Below, one piece after another: positions 31,828 through 43,176 of a stretch of DNA of 64,000 bases; within the stretch, counting starts at the first letter, position 1; every line of letters begins with the position of its first letter. Under the pieces are notes generated by a model. The model worked only from the letters and a program-made list of their open reading frames with translations. It had not been told where the DNA came from and did not search any database. Both the position numbers and the translations under genes were made by a program. Origin of the DNA: Torymus aiolomorphi (taxonomy: Eukaryota; Arthropoda; Insecta; Hymenoptera; Torymidae); the NCBI GenBank assembly GCA_036365515.1, contig CM070876.1, positions 107,039,310 to 107,103,309 of the forward strand, read 5' to 3'.

Positions 31828-32297
31828 TTAGCGGGGAATCTTCTTATATAGATTATAATTGTCAGAATGATCAAGTAAATTACATAATAATTTTAAACAA
31901 AGATGACCACATATAAATGAATTAAATGTTTGATACCGCTGATAATTATATTTAATTTTTTCAACATTTCAATATTGCATAAGATCCATTGGAGGCTGTA
32001 AATCACCAAAACTATCAAAATAGATAACATTTTTACCATTTTTTTATAAGCTACCCAATGTGTACCGGGACCTGTACTATCAACAAGATTAATGATAGCT
32101 GACTCATTATACCGTGGTCCATTTGATGGTAATGCATTCCTCATGAATACTCTTCTAAAATTAAATATTTTGAAGTGATGAGCATATTTTCTTAAATCTA
32201 AATTTGTTAAAGCACGTTTCGGAAGTATTACTTTAATAATGTTTTTTTCTCTCGTGACGAACTTTTTTTTTTTTATTACTTTTTTTTCTTCAAGCAA
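31828..32297 (-). pseudogene. Polinton adenovirus-type cysteine protease, frameshifted
   Basis: The upstream part includes MRNALPSNGPRYNESAI and the catalytic His in GPGTHWVAYKK. A shift in the following A run (near 32042) throws the ORF out of frame; the correct register then shows VIYFDSFGDLQPP, an in-frame stop, and the catalytic Cys segment ICGHLCL before TAA at 31828-31830. This protease matures capsid proteins in the related viruses. The ATG at 32297 is the ORF start; the true start may be further in. Two lesions make it inactive. Confidence 0.82.
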
Positions 32298-32677
32298 ATC
32301 CCATATCCTTTTTGATAAGGTTTCAAGTATAATCGTTTACCAAGAGCCAAAGCTTCTATTTTTTCATTATGTCGTTTCATTTCCTCCAATTTTTGTTTAG
32401 CATTGTTTGTTTTATTAATAGCTTGAGCTATACCAGCAGCGCCACCTGCTAACGAACCTACTGCACTTAAACCTGCAAATATTGGAATAAGTGCAGGAAG
32501 AAAGCCACCTACTTTTGGAACAGGCAATATTCGCGGAATATTAATATACTTTTTACCATCAATCTTCTTTATACTATTACGTGCAGTTCTGAGTGCTGAT
32601 TGAATAGCAATTCGTGAATCATTACTTGGTTTGATAGTCTTTGACATTGATTTTATTAGTTTTTTCAATGTAAGCAT
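32276..32677 (-). CDS. Polinton Gly/Ala-rich membrane-active-like virion protein (inferred)
   Basis: 133 codons. An N-terminal basic region precedes a hydrophobic Gly/Ala stretch (GGFLPALIPIFAGLSA, then GSLAGGAAGIAQAI), a charged helix and a poly-Lys end. It resembles small core or membrane-lytic proteins of adintoviruses in layout. It overlaps the PLA2-like gene upstream by 13 bases and the protease ORF downstream by 22. Function is inferred from composition and position. Confidence 0.55.
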   Translation of the reverse strand: MLTLKKLIKSMSKTIKPSNDSRIAIQSALRTARNSIKKIDGKKYINIPRILPVPKVGGFLPALIPIFAGLSAVGSLAGGAAGIAQAINKTNNAKQKLEEMKRHNEKIEALALGKRLYLKPYQKGYGICLKKKK

Positions 32678-33018
32678 TGCCTTCTTCTTATTTTTTTCCT
32701 CTTATCAATCCCCATTCCAAGCTTAGACTTAGCTTTCATGATGTTCGCAACAGTGTAAGCCGCTGCTTTTTCACTTAGATTTGCGTCTTTCGCTAAGACA
32801 CGTTGCCAAGCTCTTTCAGCTAAAATTTTATCTGCAACGTTTCTCGCTTCAACGTTTTCACGGTTTTTCGAATAAGCAATATCGTGTTCTTTGCAAGCAG
32901 TGTCTAACGGATTTATACCGGGATCGCCACGTCTTAGTCTTTGTTGTAATTTCGTTCCTGGTCCACAATACTGGTAACCAGGTAAATGAAGTTCGAATGG
33001 TAAATTATTTATGAATTT
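32665..33018 (-). CDS. Polinton PLA2-like protein (start codon missing)
   Basis: 117 codons, open but without ATG: the frame begins right after a TAA at 33019-33021 with KFINNLPFELHLPG. The phospholipase A2-like motif YQYCGPGTKL is followed by DTACKEHDIAY, holding the His-Asp pair of the parvovirus-type PLA2 fold. A helical C-terminus (KAAAYTVANIMKAKSK) follows. Known of the family: such domains in small viruses and Polintons breach endosomal membranes. Here the initiator is probably mutated, or translation begins from an unseen exon. Confidence 0.75.
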   Translation of the reverse strand, partial: KFINNLPFELHLPGYQYCGPGTKLQQRLRRGDPGINPLDTACKEHDIAYSKNRENVEARNVADKILAERAWQRVLAKDANLSEKAAAYTVANIMKAKSKLGMGIDKRKKIRRRQCLH

Positions 33019-33106
33019 TTAAAAGTTTTATGCTGACTGACTTAATGGTTATAAATACACGCTTTTATAGCTTACTGTCACAGTTTCGTTTATAACTTCA
33101 AGCACA

Positions 33107-33820
33107 ATGGATTTTAAAAAACAAACTATTAAATTACCGGTGATAAATTTTGATACTTTTACTGAGCCACATAGAGAAAAATATAAACGACACGGAGAAC
33201 TACTTCCAAATAACATTAGAGCATGCATCACAGGCCCTTCAAATTGTGGTAAAACAAATACTTTACTAGCACTTTTAACTCATCCACATGGTTTAAAGTT
33301 CGAAAATATTTATTTGTATTCAAAATCTCTTAATCAACCAAAATATAAATTTCTGGCACAACTCATCGAGCCAATCGAAGGAATTGAATATTTATCTTTT
33401 CATGAGCATGATACAGTTATTTCACCTGACGAAGCTCTTCCGAATTCTATTATGATATTCGATGATATAGCATGTGAAAAACAAGATAATGTTAAAGCGT
33501 TTTATTGTATGGGTAGACATAAAAATGTTGACTGTTTCTATCTCTGTCAATCTTATGCACAAGTTCCTAAGCATTTAGTACGTGACAATATTAATTTTTT
33601 AATTGTGTTTCGTCAAGATGATATAAACTTAAAGCACATTTACAATGATCATGTTACCACTGATATGACATATCAATCTTTTAAAAATTTATGTTCATCC
33701 TGTTGGAATGATAAACATACTTTTCTCGTAATCGATAAAGAGCGTGAAATTAATAATGGTAGATATAGAAAAGGATTTGATTGTTTTTTTATAAATATAA
33801 GTCGTTTGGAAACTAATTAA
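33107..33820 (+). CDS. Polinton packaging ATPase (A32/FtsK-HerA type)
   Basis: 237 codons, intact. Walker A GPSNCGKTN near residue 43, Walker B SIMIFDDIACE near 120, and a sensor-like region (FYLCQSYAQVPKHLVRDN) follow in the order expected. It pumps element DNA into capsids in the related viruses. It begins the plus-strand cluster and is divergent from the PLA2-like and capsid genes; the 88 bases between them probably hold promoters for both directions. Confidence 0.88.
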   Translation: MDFKKQTIKLPVINFDTFTEPHREKYKRHGELLPNNIRACITGPSNCGKTNTLLALLTHPHGLKFENIYLYSKSLNQPKYKFLAQLIEPIEGIEYLSFHEHDTVISPDEALPNSIMIFDDIACEKQDNVKAFYCMGRHKNVDCFYLCQSYAQVPKHLVRDNINFLIVFRQDDINLKHIYNDHVTTDMTYQSFKNLCSSCWNDKHTFLVIDKEREINNGRYRKGFDCFFINISRLETN

Positions 33821-33851
33821 ATAGTATGTCATTAGACATTGAACTAATAAG

Positions 33852-34865
33852 ATGGCTAACTTTACCGACGAGATCAATATTTTACAACAAATGGAAAAAG
33901 CACGTGATGCTATCAAACAAAAATATAAACTGTTGAAATCAAGTAAATTAGACATTGAAAAAGTTATGAATGAAACATTTAAGCCAATCGTTCAACCATT
34001 AGAAAAATTAGTGAACGTTTCTGAAACAACTAATCAAGAAATAAAAAATCAAAATGAATTAGCAATAAAAAATAAGCGAAATAGTATAAAAAAGGAAGAG
34101 AAAGTTAAAAAAGAAGAGAAAGATGAAAAACAAGAGATAGAAAATGAGTATGATACTTCATTTGAATCAGCAAGAAGTGAAAGTGAAAGTATTGAAGATG
34201 ATAATGATAATAACACTACATTAAAAAGTGATAATATTAATGAATATTTACAAATTTCAAATAAAGGTAAAACTGAATTATCAACAAGGAATGATATTAC
34301 TGAATATTTGCAAATGTTGGATAACAATAAAACTGAATCACTAGATACTACAAATGGTGTACGTAAGTTGTGTGGAGGTTATATGATTGGTAATGCTTCT
34401 ACATATTTTAATGATAATTATATAATTATAGATGATAGAAAGTATGTGAAAAGTCAGGGTCTTGTAGAACTAATATTTAAAAAAGAACCAAATGAAAGCC
34501 TTATTTCAAATAAAGATATGAGTAACTATGGAGAAATCTTAAATATGACTAATGCTTACAGAAAATATTATAAATCAGAAGAATCTGTTCGTGAGCAAAA
34601 TACATTGAAATATAAGAATTTTATTTCTAAATTAATAAAACCGTCTAAACGTTCCTCTACAAGTGGTAAAGGATTAACTTTACCCCCACCATTTAAGATA
34701 GCACGAAGAATGACCAATATCGACTATATATACTGGGATGATCCTAATGAATTAGTAGAACGATTAAAATTATTATTAGCTGAAAAATCAGCTGGTAACC
34801 AGAATCATATAAACGAAATTCACTCGATCATAAAGGAGCTACGTGAAGCTAATATTATACATTAA
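33852..34865 (+). CDS. Polinton charged coiled-coil protein, function unknown
   Basis: 337 codons, intact. The N-terminal ~60 residues form a likely coiled coil (LQQMEKARDAIKQKYKLLK), the middle is very acidic/basic low complexity, and a globular C-terminal part includes GKGLTLPPPFK and YIYWDDPNELVERLKLLL. Conserved Polinton proteins with this ending exist in insects as far as I recall, but their role is not known. It lies 31 bases after the ATPase. Confidence 0.65.
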   Translation: MANFTDEINILQQMEKARDAIKQKYKLLKSSKLDIEKVMNETFKPIVQPLEKLVNVSETTNQEIKNQNELAIKNKRNSIKKEEKVKKEEKDEKQEIENEYDTSFESARSESESIEDDNDNNTTLKSDNINEYLQISNKGKTELSTRNDITEYLQMLDNNKTESLDTTNGVRKLCGGYMIGNASTYFNDNYIIIDDRKYVKSQGLVELIFKKEPNESLISNKDMSNYGEILNMTNAYRKYYKSEESVREQNTLKYKNFISKLIKPSKRSSTSGKGLTLPPPFKIARRMTNIDYIYWDDPNELVERLKLLLAEKSAGNQNHINEIHSIIKELREANIIH

Positions 34866-34872
34866 ATTTAAG

Positions 34873-35232
34873 ATGAGTGTAGATGTGTTTGGACGTCATT
34901 TAAATGAAATTCAAGGTATTCCAGGTCCTGCTGGTATTGGATATAAATTCACAGATAATGGTCAGTATGACATTGACAATAAAAGACTTTGTAATGTTGC
35001 AGCTCCTAATGAATTGACTGATACTGTAAATTTAATAACTTTACATCGAATAGTCAGAGCTGAAATTGATAGCGTATTGGATATTATAAAAAAAATAAAA
35101 TCTGATATTCAAGATTTAGATGTAATCGTTGAAAATCACCGAGATGAAATTGATGAAAAACTAAACAAACATGACATAAATATTCAAGAGATTAAAAAGT
35201 TGATAAATGAAACTTATGCATTCTCTCCATAA
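34873..35232 (+). CDS. Polinton small coiled-coil protein
   Basis: 119 codons from ATG 34873, chosen over the upstream in-frame ATG at 34843 because that one overlaps the preceding gene. A Gly-rich start (HLNEIQGIPGPAGIGY) and VCNVAAPNE-like segment are followed by a heptad-rich C-terminus. It could be a fibre- or spike-like trimer protein; that is speculation from the pattern. Confidence 0.55.
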   Translation: MSVDVFGRHLNEIQGIPGPAGIGYKFTDNGQYDIDNKRLCNVAAPNELTDTVNLITLHRIVRAEIDSVLDIIKKIKSDIQDLDVIVENHRDEIDEKLNKHDINIQEIKKLINETYAFSP

Positions 35233-35289
35233 GCAACGCTGCAAAACTATAAATACTTTCACACACTCTTTAAATGTGCATTAAATATA

Positions 35290-36396
35290 ATGGAGCAGAA
35301 ATACAAAGATATAAAATATACTCCTTTTAAGGAGGCTGAACGAAAAAAGGAGACACATAATTTTGAATGTATAAAATATACTGAAAAATCTAGCTTTGAT
35401 TGGAAAAAATATTCTACTAATACTTATTCTCAACCTGAAAAGAAAGGATATAAAAAATTTTAAAGAAGAAGAATGGAACATAAACAGCTAGTAGAAGAAC
35501 TTCATAAACCAGCTCGACGTAATTATCAGCGTCGAAAGTTTGATTTGCGTGATATAGATGAAACATGGCAAGCTGATTTAGTAGAAATGATTCCATATGC
35601 GTATAAAAATAAAGGTTATAAATATTTGCTTACTGTATTAGATACCCTTTCAAAGTTTGCTTGGGCTATTCCAATAAAACAAAAAAGTGGTAAAGATGTT
35701 AGTAAAAGTATGGAATCAATATTTCAAGAAGGTCGCATACCAAAAAATCTACAAACTGATCGTGGTAAAGAATTTTATAACAAAAACTTTCAAGATCTCA
35801 TGCAACGTTACAATGTGAATTTGTATTCAACATATAGTAATCTAAAAGCATCAATATGTGAACGATTTAATCGTACTTTAAAAAATAAAATGTGGAAAAA
35901 ATTTAGTTTGCGTGGTAATTATACATGGATAGATATTTTACCTGATTTAGTATCACAATATAATAGCACATATCATTGAACCATTGGAATGAAACCAAAA
36001 GATGTAACTCCATCAAAGGTGCAACAATTTCTTAGTCGTGTTAATAAATCTCAAAAAAGAATAATTAATAAAGTAAAATTTAAAATCGATGACAAAGTCA
36101 GAGTAAGTAACAGTAAACAAATTTTTGTGAAAGGTTACACACCAAAGTGGTCAACTGAAATTTTTACTGTTTGTAAAGTTATTAATACAGTGCCTGTGTC
36201 TTACCACTTAAAGGATTACCAGAACAAAACAATTGCTGGAGGATTTTATGCTGAAGAACTTCTGAAGACTAAATATCCTGATATTTATCTAGTAGAAAAA
36301 ATATTGAAAGAACGTGGTAATAACATCTATGTAAAATGGTTAGGTTTTGATAATTCTCATAATAGTTGGATAGATAAAAATTATATAAAAGATTAA
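35290..36396 (+). pseudogene. Polinton integrase with chromodomain, two in-frame stops
   Basis: One reading frame spans 35290-36396. It starts MEQKYKDIKYTPFKEAE, meets TAA at 35461-35463, reopens at ATG 35473 (HKPARRNYQRRKFDL), and meets TGA at 35977-35979 after QYNSTYH, where an Arg CGA is likely in relatives. The rve core shows catalytic D in WQADLVEM, second D in LQTDRGKEF, and E in SICERFNRTLKNK. A C-terminal chromodomain (LVEKILKERGNN, VKWLGFDNSHNSW) ends the protein. It would insert element DNA. Whether the first stop truly belongs to the same gene is less certain than the second. Confidence 0.82.
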
Positions 36397-36776
36397 TAGG
36401 AAAATCTGAAATTTGTAATATATTTTATTAAAATTATAAAAAATTACATGTAATATATATTTTAAGATAACAATAAATGATATCAATATAAAAATGTATT
36501 TATTTATTTTTTTAAATTCCTCACATTTTGTTAAAATTATTGGATCAAGTACTTTACTAAGTTTTTTAATTCTTAATCGAAACCGTTCATGATCACGTGC
36601 AAACATTTCCCATTCACCTCGTCGAGCGTTTTAATATGCATATAGCCAAGTATGCATTACATGAATAGATATCTTTTCTTGAAAACGAACGCGCTTTACC
36701 TGCTTACACCTGAAATAAATGTTTACTATTTTAATTTATAATTTATATATGTTTGATTTAAATTTAAAAAAATAAT

Positions 36777-39700
36777 TTACATATTATAATGTCCCCAAGC
36801 AAGTGTCTCTGTGCTACCTTCTTGTAAGCATCTTTTATCATCATAAGGACTTAGTGCAATCTTTTCTTGTCTTATTGTTTCAACTTTATGTAACTTTGAT
36901 CGTATCATACACTGTTTTCGCTTTTGAATCAATAAATCTTTCAAACAATTAACGTAATCATCAAAAGTTGTAGTTTTCATAACAGTAGTTTTAATCCCTT
37001 TGATTTTTTTTGTAGCATCTTCTCCATTTACACGTGTACTGTACATTTTACTTCTTAATCCTACGAATTCTGTGAGTATTTTTCCATTACACTCGTCTTT
37101 CATTAGTCCAACAATTTTTTTATTTACTTGTGGAATACCAAATTCATTGTTCACTAAATATTCTGAAGTATCAAAATAATGAATATTCAATTTAATATCA
37201 TTATAAATATCATGACATTTTATAGAATAAATTAAACTATCAGTATCGGTATAAAGAAGCTTACAATTATTATTATACATTTTATGCATGTAATCATAAT
37301 GAAAACTGTACATGAGTATCTTGGATACATCCAGAACGGTGAGTCCCACATATATTGGTTTATCCATTAAAATTTCTACCTTTCTTAGTTCAACAGCTAC
37401 TAAATTTTCATTAAATATAGCACTGTTATGAAAATTTGGTTTTGAAATATAAGCTTCTAAGCCATATCTTCCTTCCCATTGTGTTAAAAGTTTCACATCA
37501 ACGCGTTTACGTACATTTTCCATAGTTTTTCCATAAACAGCATTATTCATTAATTTGAAGAGATTTTTTTCAAATTCATTTTTAGCATTTGCTCTCGTAG
37601 AACTATTCAAATCAATATAAGATTTGAGCCATGGAGATTGTTTGAATTTTAAAACTTTATGTATCTTAACAAGTCGAAGTCCATGTGCAATTGCTTGTTT
37701 TAGATAACGATAATGAATAACGTAGTTACGTTTGTTCATCAATGTAGCGCAAAGCTTTGTTTGTTTTGATCCAGGCGGTTTTATATGCTCTGGACAAAAT
37801 GGCAAATCATTGTGTTCATCATGAATTTCTGAAGGATAGTCTAAATCAACTTCTAAAATATAACCAATCGAAGCATTATCATCAACATTGTAATTAAAAT
37901 GTTCGTAATCCTCAACCCACTCAAATGAGTCATAAGGAAGAGCTTGTGTCATTGCCCAGCCATATAAATTATTAGCATCAAAATACATTAAATACACATC
38001 CTCTTCATTTTCTTTATAATCTTTCATGTATTTATTATTAGCAGCAGCGTAACGATTTGAACATTGGCTTAAACCGCCTCTAATACCACATTCGATAAAT
38101 AAAAGAATGTATATGTCTGTTAGAAGACTTAATTTTACTCCTGTGCATTTAAGTATTGCATCCCAAGAAAAACCAGGTGTAGTATAATAATGAGCTGGAT
38201 CAAGTCCATATGATTTCATACATTGATGTCTAAAATTTTCAAACACATCAGCCAATAGTAAAATATCTGTTTTCATGTACAGATCAGAATATTCACCAAG
38301 ACTCTTTATATTAAAAACATTCCAGATTTTTTGTGCATGATTATAATCTTCATCTGATATGTTTGAATCATTAAGTGTACTATAAAATTTATCCTTTGCT
38401 GGTAATTTTGTTTCATCTAATTTTTCCCAAGAATCAATATATTCATATGGTAAAATACCTTTTCTTGTAAGCAATTTAACTTTTTTTTCATCCAAGCCTG
38501 GAAATTGAGAGTATATAATATTGTATTCATCCAGATAAGATGCTAATTTATCTAACGAAGAAGCCATAAATTTAAAAGAATCAATAAATCGAAATTTTAT
38601 ATTACTATTTTCTATATGTTTTGTAAAAGCAATATATCTTTCCTTGTTTAAAGGCAGCAAATCAACTTTTCCGGGAAAATGATTAGAAACATCTTGTATA
38701 ATAAAATGAGCATCATACCCACTAAGATTATGAAATACTACAGGTATAATTCGTGAATCTTTATAATTAAGATTACAAGATGCATGAGCTGGTCCTCTAT
38801 ATGTTTTATCAAGGTGTGAATGATTATGAACTTTAATGCTAGTATTATTGAATGGCTTACAACATATATGACATGTTTCAGCTTGAAAAAATGCAACATT
38901 TTGCTCTAATGTTAGCGTTTCCATAAGTTCTGCATTACAATATATATTTTCAATCAATTTTGCTATACATTTTAATTCTGTAACGAACCAAAGAGCTGCA
39001 TTTTTACCTCTATAGCTTCTATAATATGAAAGACAATCATTATAACTGCATTTTAAGTAATAACCAATACTAAATATTTCATGTCTTTGAAAAACAGTTG
39101 TATTACTTTCTTCATTTTTACACTCAATAACAAACTTCAATAAACATTCACAATCAGCATAAATTATAAAAGGTATTTTTTCTTTATGTTTGTAATTTTT
39201 AAATTCTATGATATTTTTACCGTCTTCAGGTAGATTAATTCTACAGTTATTAAGTTGACTACAGTATATTTCATGTTTAGCTAGACTATTTGAATCATTA
39301 AAAAAGTGTAAACATCTATCACAAATATAACATTTTTCTTTATGATGTGAAAGGCTTCTTCCTACAAGTCTGGACAAGTTTTTTATGTAGACGTAATGAA
39401 ATATTGTATCTTGAAACATTTCATTTTCATCACCTATTTCTTCAATCAAAAGAAGATTTACATGGTTTAGTTTTTTACTAGATGTTAAGTATAATGGTAC
39501 AATATTTTTACCATTAAGTCCAAAAACATTAACTGATATTTCAGAATTCTGTTTCTCAAATTTCTGTATTTGTCCTAAGGGAACAGGAAAGTCTATATTT
39601 TTCATATTTAGTTCTTCGGCGTGTGATAAATAATTTATTAATCTGTGAGGATTATTTTTTGTAGGTATTGGATGTAAAGCTGCTAAAATAGACCACTTAA

Positions 39701-40496
39701 AACACTGATTATCACTATTTTGTACGTTAACACAAGGCTTCTTGTTTTGAATAAATTTTGGCAAAGGAATGTATGAACTACCACTACGCATAGGATTATA
39801 TTTATTTATATTAATCTGAATATTTAGTATGGAGTGCAGAGACCAACCTGAATCTCTATCTTGAAATTCTTCAATGTCAGATGTCAGAGGAGTTTTAATA
39901 TTCTCATTGAACTATTGCTCAAGATCTGTTGAAAGAAAAATTTCAACATTTTTTGTATTAAAATGCTTTTCTTCAATTTTTTCTTCTTTTTCACCGTTGC
40001 TGTTTAACTCTTGTTTGTACTTACATAGAAGAACTGCGTTAATTTATAAAGCATCAATATAATTTTCTTTAAATAATTTTTTTACATAACGAGTAAATAA
40101 AATTTTGACATCATCTAAAAAAGAATGGACATCAATGTGCGCAATATTTGCAGCGATACTTGTCCACATACGTTTTCCAAAAGCACTATCAATGTCTATC
40201 CAACGTACTCTATTTTTAATTGTTTGCTGTGCAACTCCTGCACCTCGTTTTAATACAGTATCTAGTCTAATAATAAGGTATATAAGTCGTCCCATTGCAT
40301 GTAAAATACTTTGCTTCTGTGAAACTACTAAATTATTATATTTAAGAATACGTTTCAAATTTTTTTTAGATGAAATACAATGTTTTTTCCATTGGTTGAT
40401 TGTATTTATATCCACGTTCTGTGCACAAACTAAGTCTACACCTTTATTTAACAGGTGCACTTGTTCAAGACACTCACTTATAATTTCTTCAGTCAT
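36777..40496 (-). pseudogene. Polinton protein-primed DNA polymerase B, two in-frame stops
   Basis: One frame of 1240 codons runs from ATG 40496 to 36777. TAA at 40044-40046 and TAG at 39912-39914 split it; the TAG stands where Trp is expected (DLEQ-stop-FNEN). The last 1004 codons are open from ATG 39791: a zinc-binding stretch (CYICDRC), exonuclease YADCE near residue 209, polymerase motif A DANNLYGWAM near 604, NNAVYGKT near 747, and motif C YTDTDSL near 848. It replicates element DNA from a protein primer. The N-terminal 150 codons before the first stop (MTEEIISECLEQVHLLN) are the family's usual start. Confidence 0.88.
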
Positions 40497-40802
40497 AGTT
40501 TCTATCTTGAATTGGTAAAGTTAAAATAAATACTGATGATTCGCTGTAGACTACTCACGCTTTTATAAAGAATTGTAATAAACTGGAGGGGATAACTTTA
40601 TCAGCCTTCTTACTCATTATATGAAATTTAAATTTACGCGGTCAGGGTGAATACTACTTTACTATCACTCACTAAGTGATTGTATCGATAGCTAAGGCGT
40701 ATATATATGTACAAGTACATATAGTCGAATAGACCGCAGGAGTAACCTTTAAGGCGCGATTTCATGGTAGAAAAGTTGTCGCTCTGTCGCTGTGTGTATA
40801 TA
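40497..40802. other. Polinton right-end region, no gene seen
   Basis: The polymerase leader and probably part of the element end. I looked for an inverted match to the left flank (29230-29600) and found none. Confidence 0.4.
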
Positions 40803-40966
40803 TAAAAATTAATGCAGTTCTTCTATGTTAGTACAAACAAGAGTTAAATATATAGTTAAAAATTAATGTAGTTCTTCTATGTTAGTACAAACAAGAGTTA
40901 AATATATAGTTAAAAATTAATGCAATTCTTCTATGTTAGTACAAACAAGAGTTAAATATATATATG
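40803..40966 (+). repeat. 54-bp triplicate derived from the Polinton polymerase gene
   Basis: Three copies (AATT words at 40807, 40861, 40915) each contain GCAGTTCTTCTATGT and ACAAACAAGAGTTAAA. These match the minus strand of the polymerase gene at about 40010-40050, the segment just after its first stop. The triplicate is therefore an inverted, amplified copy of ~45 coding bases lying ~750 bases beyond the source. Copies differ by one or two bases. Confidence 0.85.
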
Positions 40967-41079
40967 AAAAATAAATTGAAAACATTTTTTTTTATATAAA
41001 TCGTAATATTTTTATTTAAAAATAATATTCTAGTTACAAATATTAATAATACCAACATTTTTTAAGAATAATTCATTAT

Positions 41080-41944
41080 TTATTTATACTTTTGACTTTC
41101 CTCTTCAAATTCATCTGTCAACGTATCAAAAAAATGATCTACATTAAAGTCAAAATTTGATGAGTGGGGAGGAGAGGTTGTAGAATGTAAACAAAAAGAT
41201 GTTGGGTTTGGTTCATCTTGCTGTTGTAGTTGTTCTGACAGTTGATTCTGTTGATATTCTATCTAAAATAAAACAAATGTTAATGAATGTTATTTTATTT
41301 TAAAATTAAAATATTTTGAAAATTCTATAAACAATAAATACCTCTGCTATTTCTTGAATGATTGATTTTACTGCTTTCTCTTTCTGAAATAATTGAAATG
41401 ATATTTTATTTTACTTTATGATTAGATAATTTTTAAAATTCAGTAAAAATAAATACCTCTATTATTTCCTGCATAATCGATTGAGTAGCTTTCTGATCTG
41501 AGTGTGACAGATCATTCTGTTGATCATCTATCTATAAATGAAAATTTATTAGATTTATTATTATCTAATTTCATAATTAATTAATATTTTAATAATTTAT
41601 TATAAAATAAATACCTCTTGAATTTCTGGTGCGTCATATTGCACTGCTTGGTCTTTTTGTAATATAATATCTTTAGTATAAAATTCTCGTTGTTTCAGTT
41701 CCTACAAATAATTTAAACATATTACTATCTATACGTTATGTCAACTTCTTTTTTAAATTTATAAGAATAAATGTTAAAACAAAAATTAAAAATCAAAATG
41801 AAATAAATTAATAGTTATATAGTAAAACTTACTTCTGCAAATGGTGGTAACGGAAGATCACATATTTTACGAGGATCTCTCCGGAAGTGTGTGACTGTGA
41901 CTTCACGCGTTCCGTGTTGCGGTGCCACCGATGATTTTTTTATC
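41080..41944 (-). CDS. Five-exon gene fragment, Gln/Glu-rich, function unknown
   Basis: Exons on the minus strand: 41833-41944, 41615-41701, 41457-41531, 41342-41383, 41080-41262 (stop 41080-41082). Every junction has GT donor and AG acceptor, four donors read GAG|GTATTT or GAA|GTAAGT, and the four introns between these exons are all phase 0 and short (74-131 bases). The joined frame stays open for about 165 residues: VTHFRRDPRKICDLPLPPFAE at the start of the visible part, then helices rich in Q and E, and an acidic end. The first visible exon begins with one base of a split codon, so at least one upstream exon is missing. I recognise no domain. It could be a host gene or part of a mobile element; the consistent splicing argues it was expressed. 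Confidence 0.55.
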
Positions 41945-42267
41945 CTGTAAATTGAAATCATTTTTATTAATCTATTCACTCACTCACTAGTGTTCGCGAT
42001 CAGAAACTGAACTAGATTGAACTACATTCGTCACCGAATTCAAGAGTCCCTTATTATCAAAGTACTAGTTTGTAAATATAATGAAATACTTTAGGTGTCC
42101 TATTACCTTCCAAAGATTTCCTATAGCATTAGTACTATAGGTTTGAAAGAGGTCACTAAATTCATTACCAACTTTTATTTAAGACAAACTAGTTATATAT
42201 CTATAGAAACAAATTTTATAAATAATTGTTAACAAAAATATAAAAATTATAATGATTAAAAACTAAT
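41945..42267. other. Upstream region of the five-exon fragment, no exon identified
   Basis: The missing first exon should lie here or beyond the tandem array. I saw no open segment with a matching donor that I could defend. Confidence 0.4.
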
Positions 42268-42869
42268 TTTCTATTGAAAAATAATATGTTGAAAGGAGCT
42301 GTTGCTAAAAATAGATGATTTAGCTGTAAAAATGCTGTAAATCTTTGAAATTTGAATGTATCTAGCTAAAGAATTTCCTGTTGAAAAATAATACGTTGAA
42401 ATGAGCTGTTGCTAAAAATAGATGATCTAGCTGTAAAAATGTTTGAAACCTTTGAAATTTGAATGTATCTAGCTAAAAATTTCCTGTTGAAAAATAATAC
42501 GTTTTAAAGGAGTTATTGCTAAAAAATAGATGATCTAGCTGTAAATGCTTTAAACCTTTGAAATTTGAATGTATCTGCTAAAAAAATTCCTGTTGAAAAA
42601 TAATACATGTTTAAAGGAGCTGTTGCTAAAAATAGATGATCTAGCTGTAAATGCTTTAAACCTTTGAAATTTGAATGTATATGCTAAAAAATTTCCTGTT
42701 GAAAAATAATACATGTTTAAAGGAGCTGTTGCTAAAAAATAGATGATCTAGCTGTAAAAATGTTGGAAACCTTTGAAATTGAATGTATCTGGTAAAAAAT
42801 TTCCTGTTGAAAAATAATACGTGTTTAAAGGAGCTGTTGCTAAAAAATAGATGATCTAGCTGTAAAAAT
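42268..42869. repeat. ~106-bp tandem repeat, nearly six copies
   Basis: Units begin with TTCCTGTTGAAAAATAATAC (starts near 42268, 42374, 42481, 42587, 42693, 42801) and include GAGCTGTTGCTAAAAA and ATAGATGATCTAGCTG. The last copy is cut at 42870 by the end of the neighbouring transposon. Confidence 0.9.
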
Positions 42870-43176
42870 GATAATCGTATGCTGCGTCTTTGAAAAAAAA
42901 ACCAAGGACCTATATCGATAGATTTTTTCCTGCTCTTTCCAATGGTGCCATTGTTTTTATTGCGAAACGCTTTCTTCCGGACGAAAACTCGAGTTGAATA
43001 TTGAAAGCCATTTTTCTCAAAGTATATCATGTTTTTTTTCAAAATGAACTACACCATTGGAAAGTACAACTCTTAAGCTTCAAAACCCTATCTTGGAGAA
43101 GTTGGAGAAATAAAGGGTTTAAAAGTAACAACATGAAAAAGACAGCGCCGAGGGTCCGCGTGAGCCCCTCGCGCCC

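Larger units (their letters stand above)
29580..40660. mobile_element. Polinton/Maverick (adintovirus-like) element, decayed
   Basis: The gene set is diagnostic: double-jelly-roll capsid, penton-like protein, adenovirus-type protease, A32/FtsK-like packaging ATPase, retrovirus-like integrase with chromodomain, and protein-primed family B DNA polymerase. A PLA2-like protein and several small conserved ORFs accompany them. Capsid-side genes are on minus (29.6-33.0 kb), ATPase to integrase on plus (33.1-36.4 kb), polymerase on minus (36.8-40.5 kb). I found no terminal inverted repeats by eye, so the ends are approximate. Penton, protease, integrase and polymerase each have lesions, while capsid and ATPase are open; the element looks recently inactivated. 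Confidence 0.9.
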
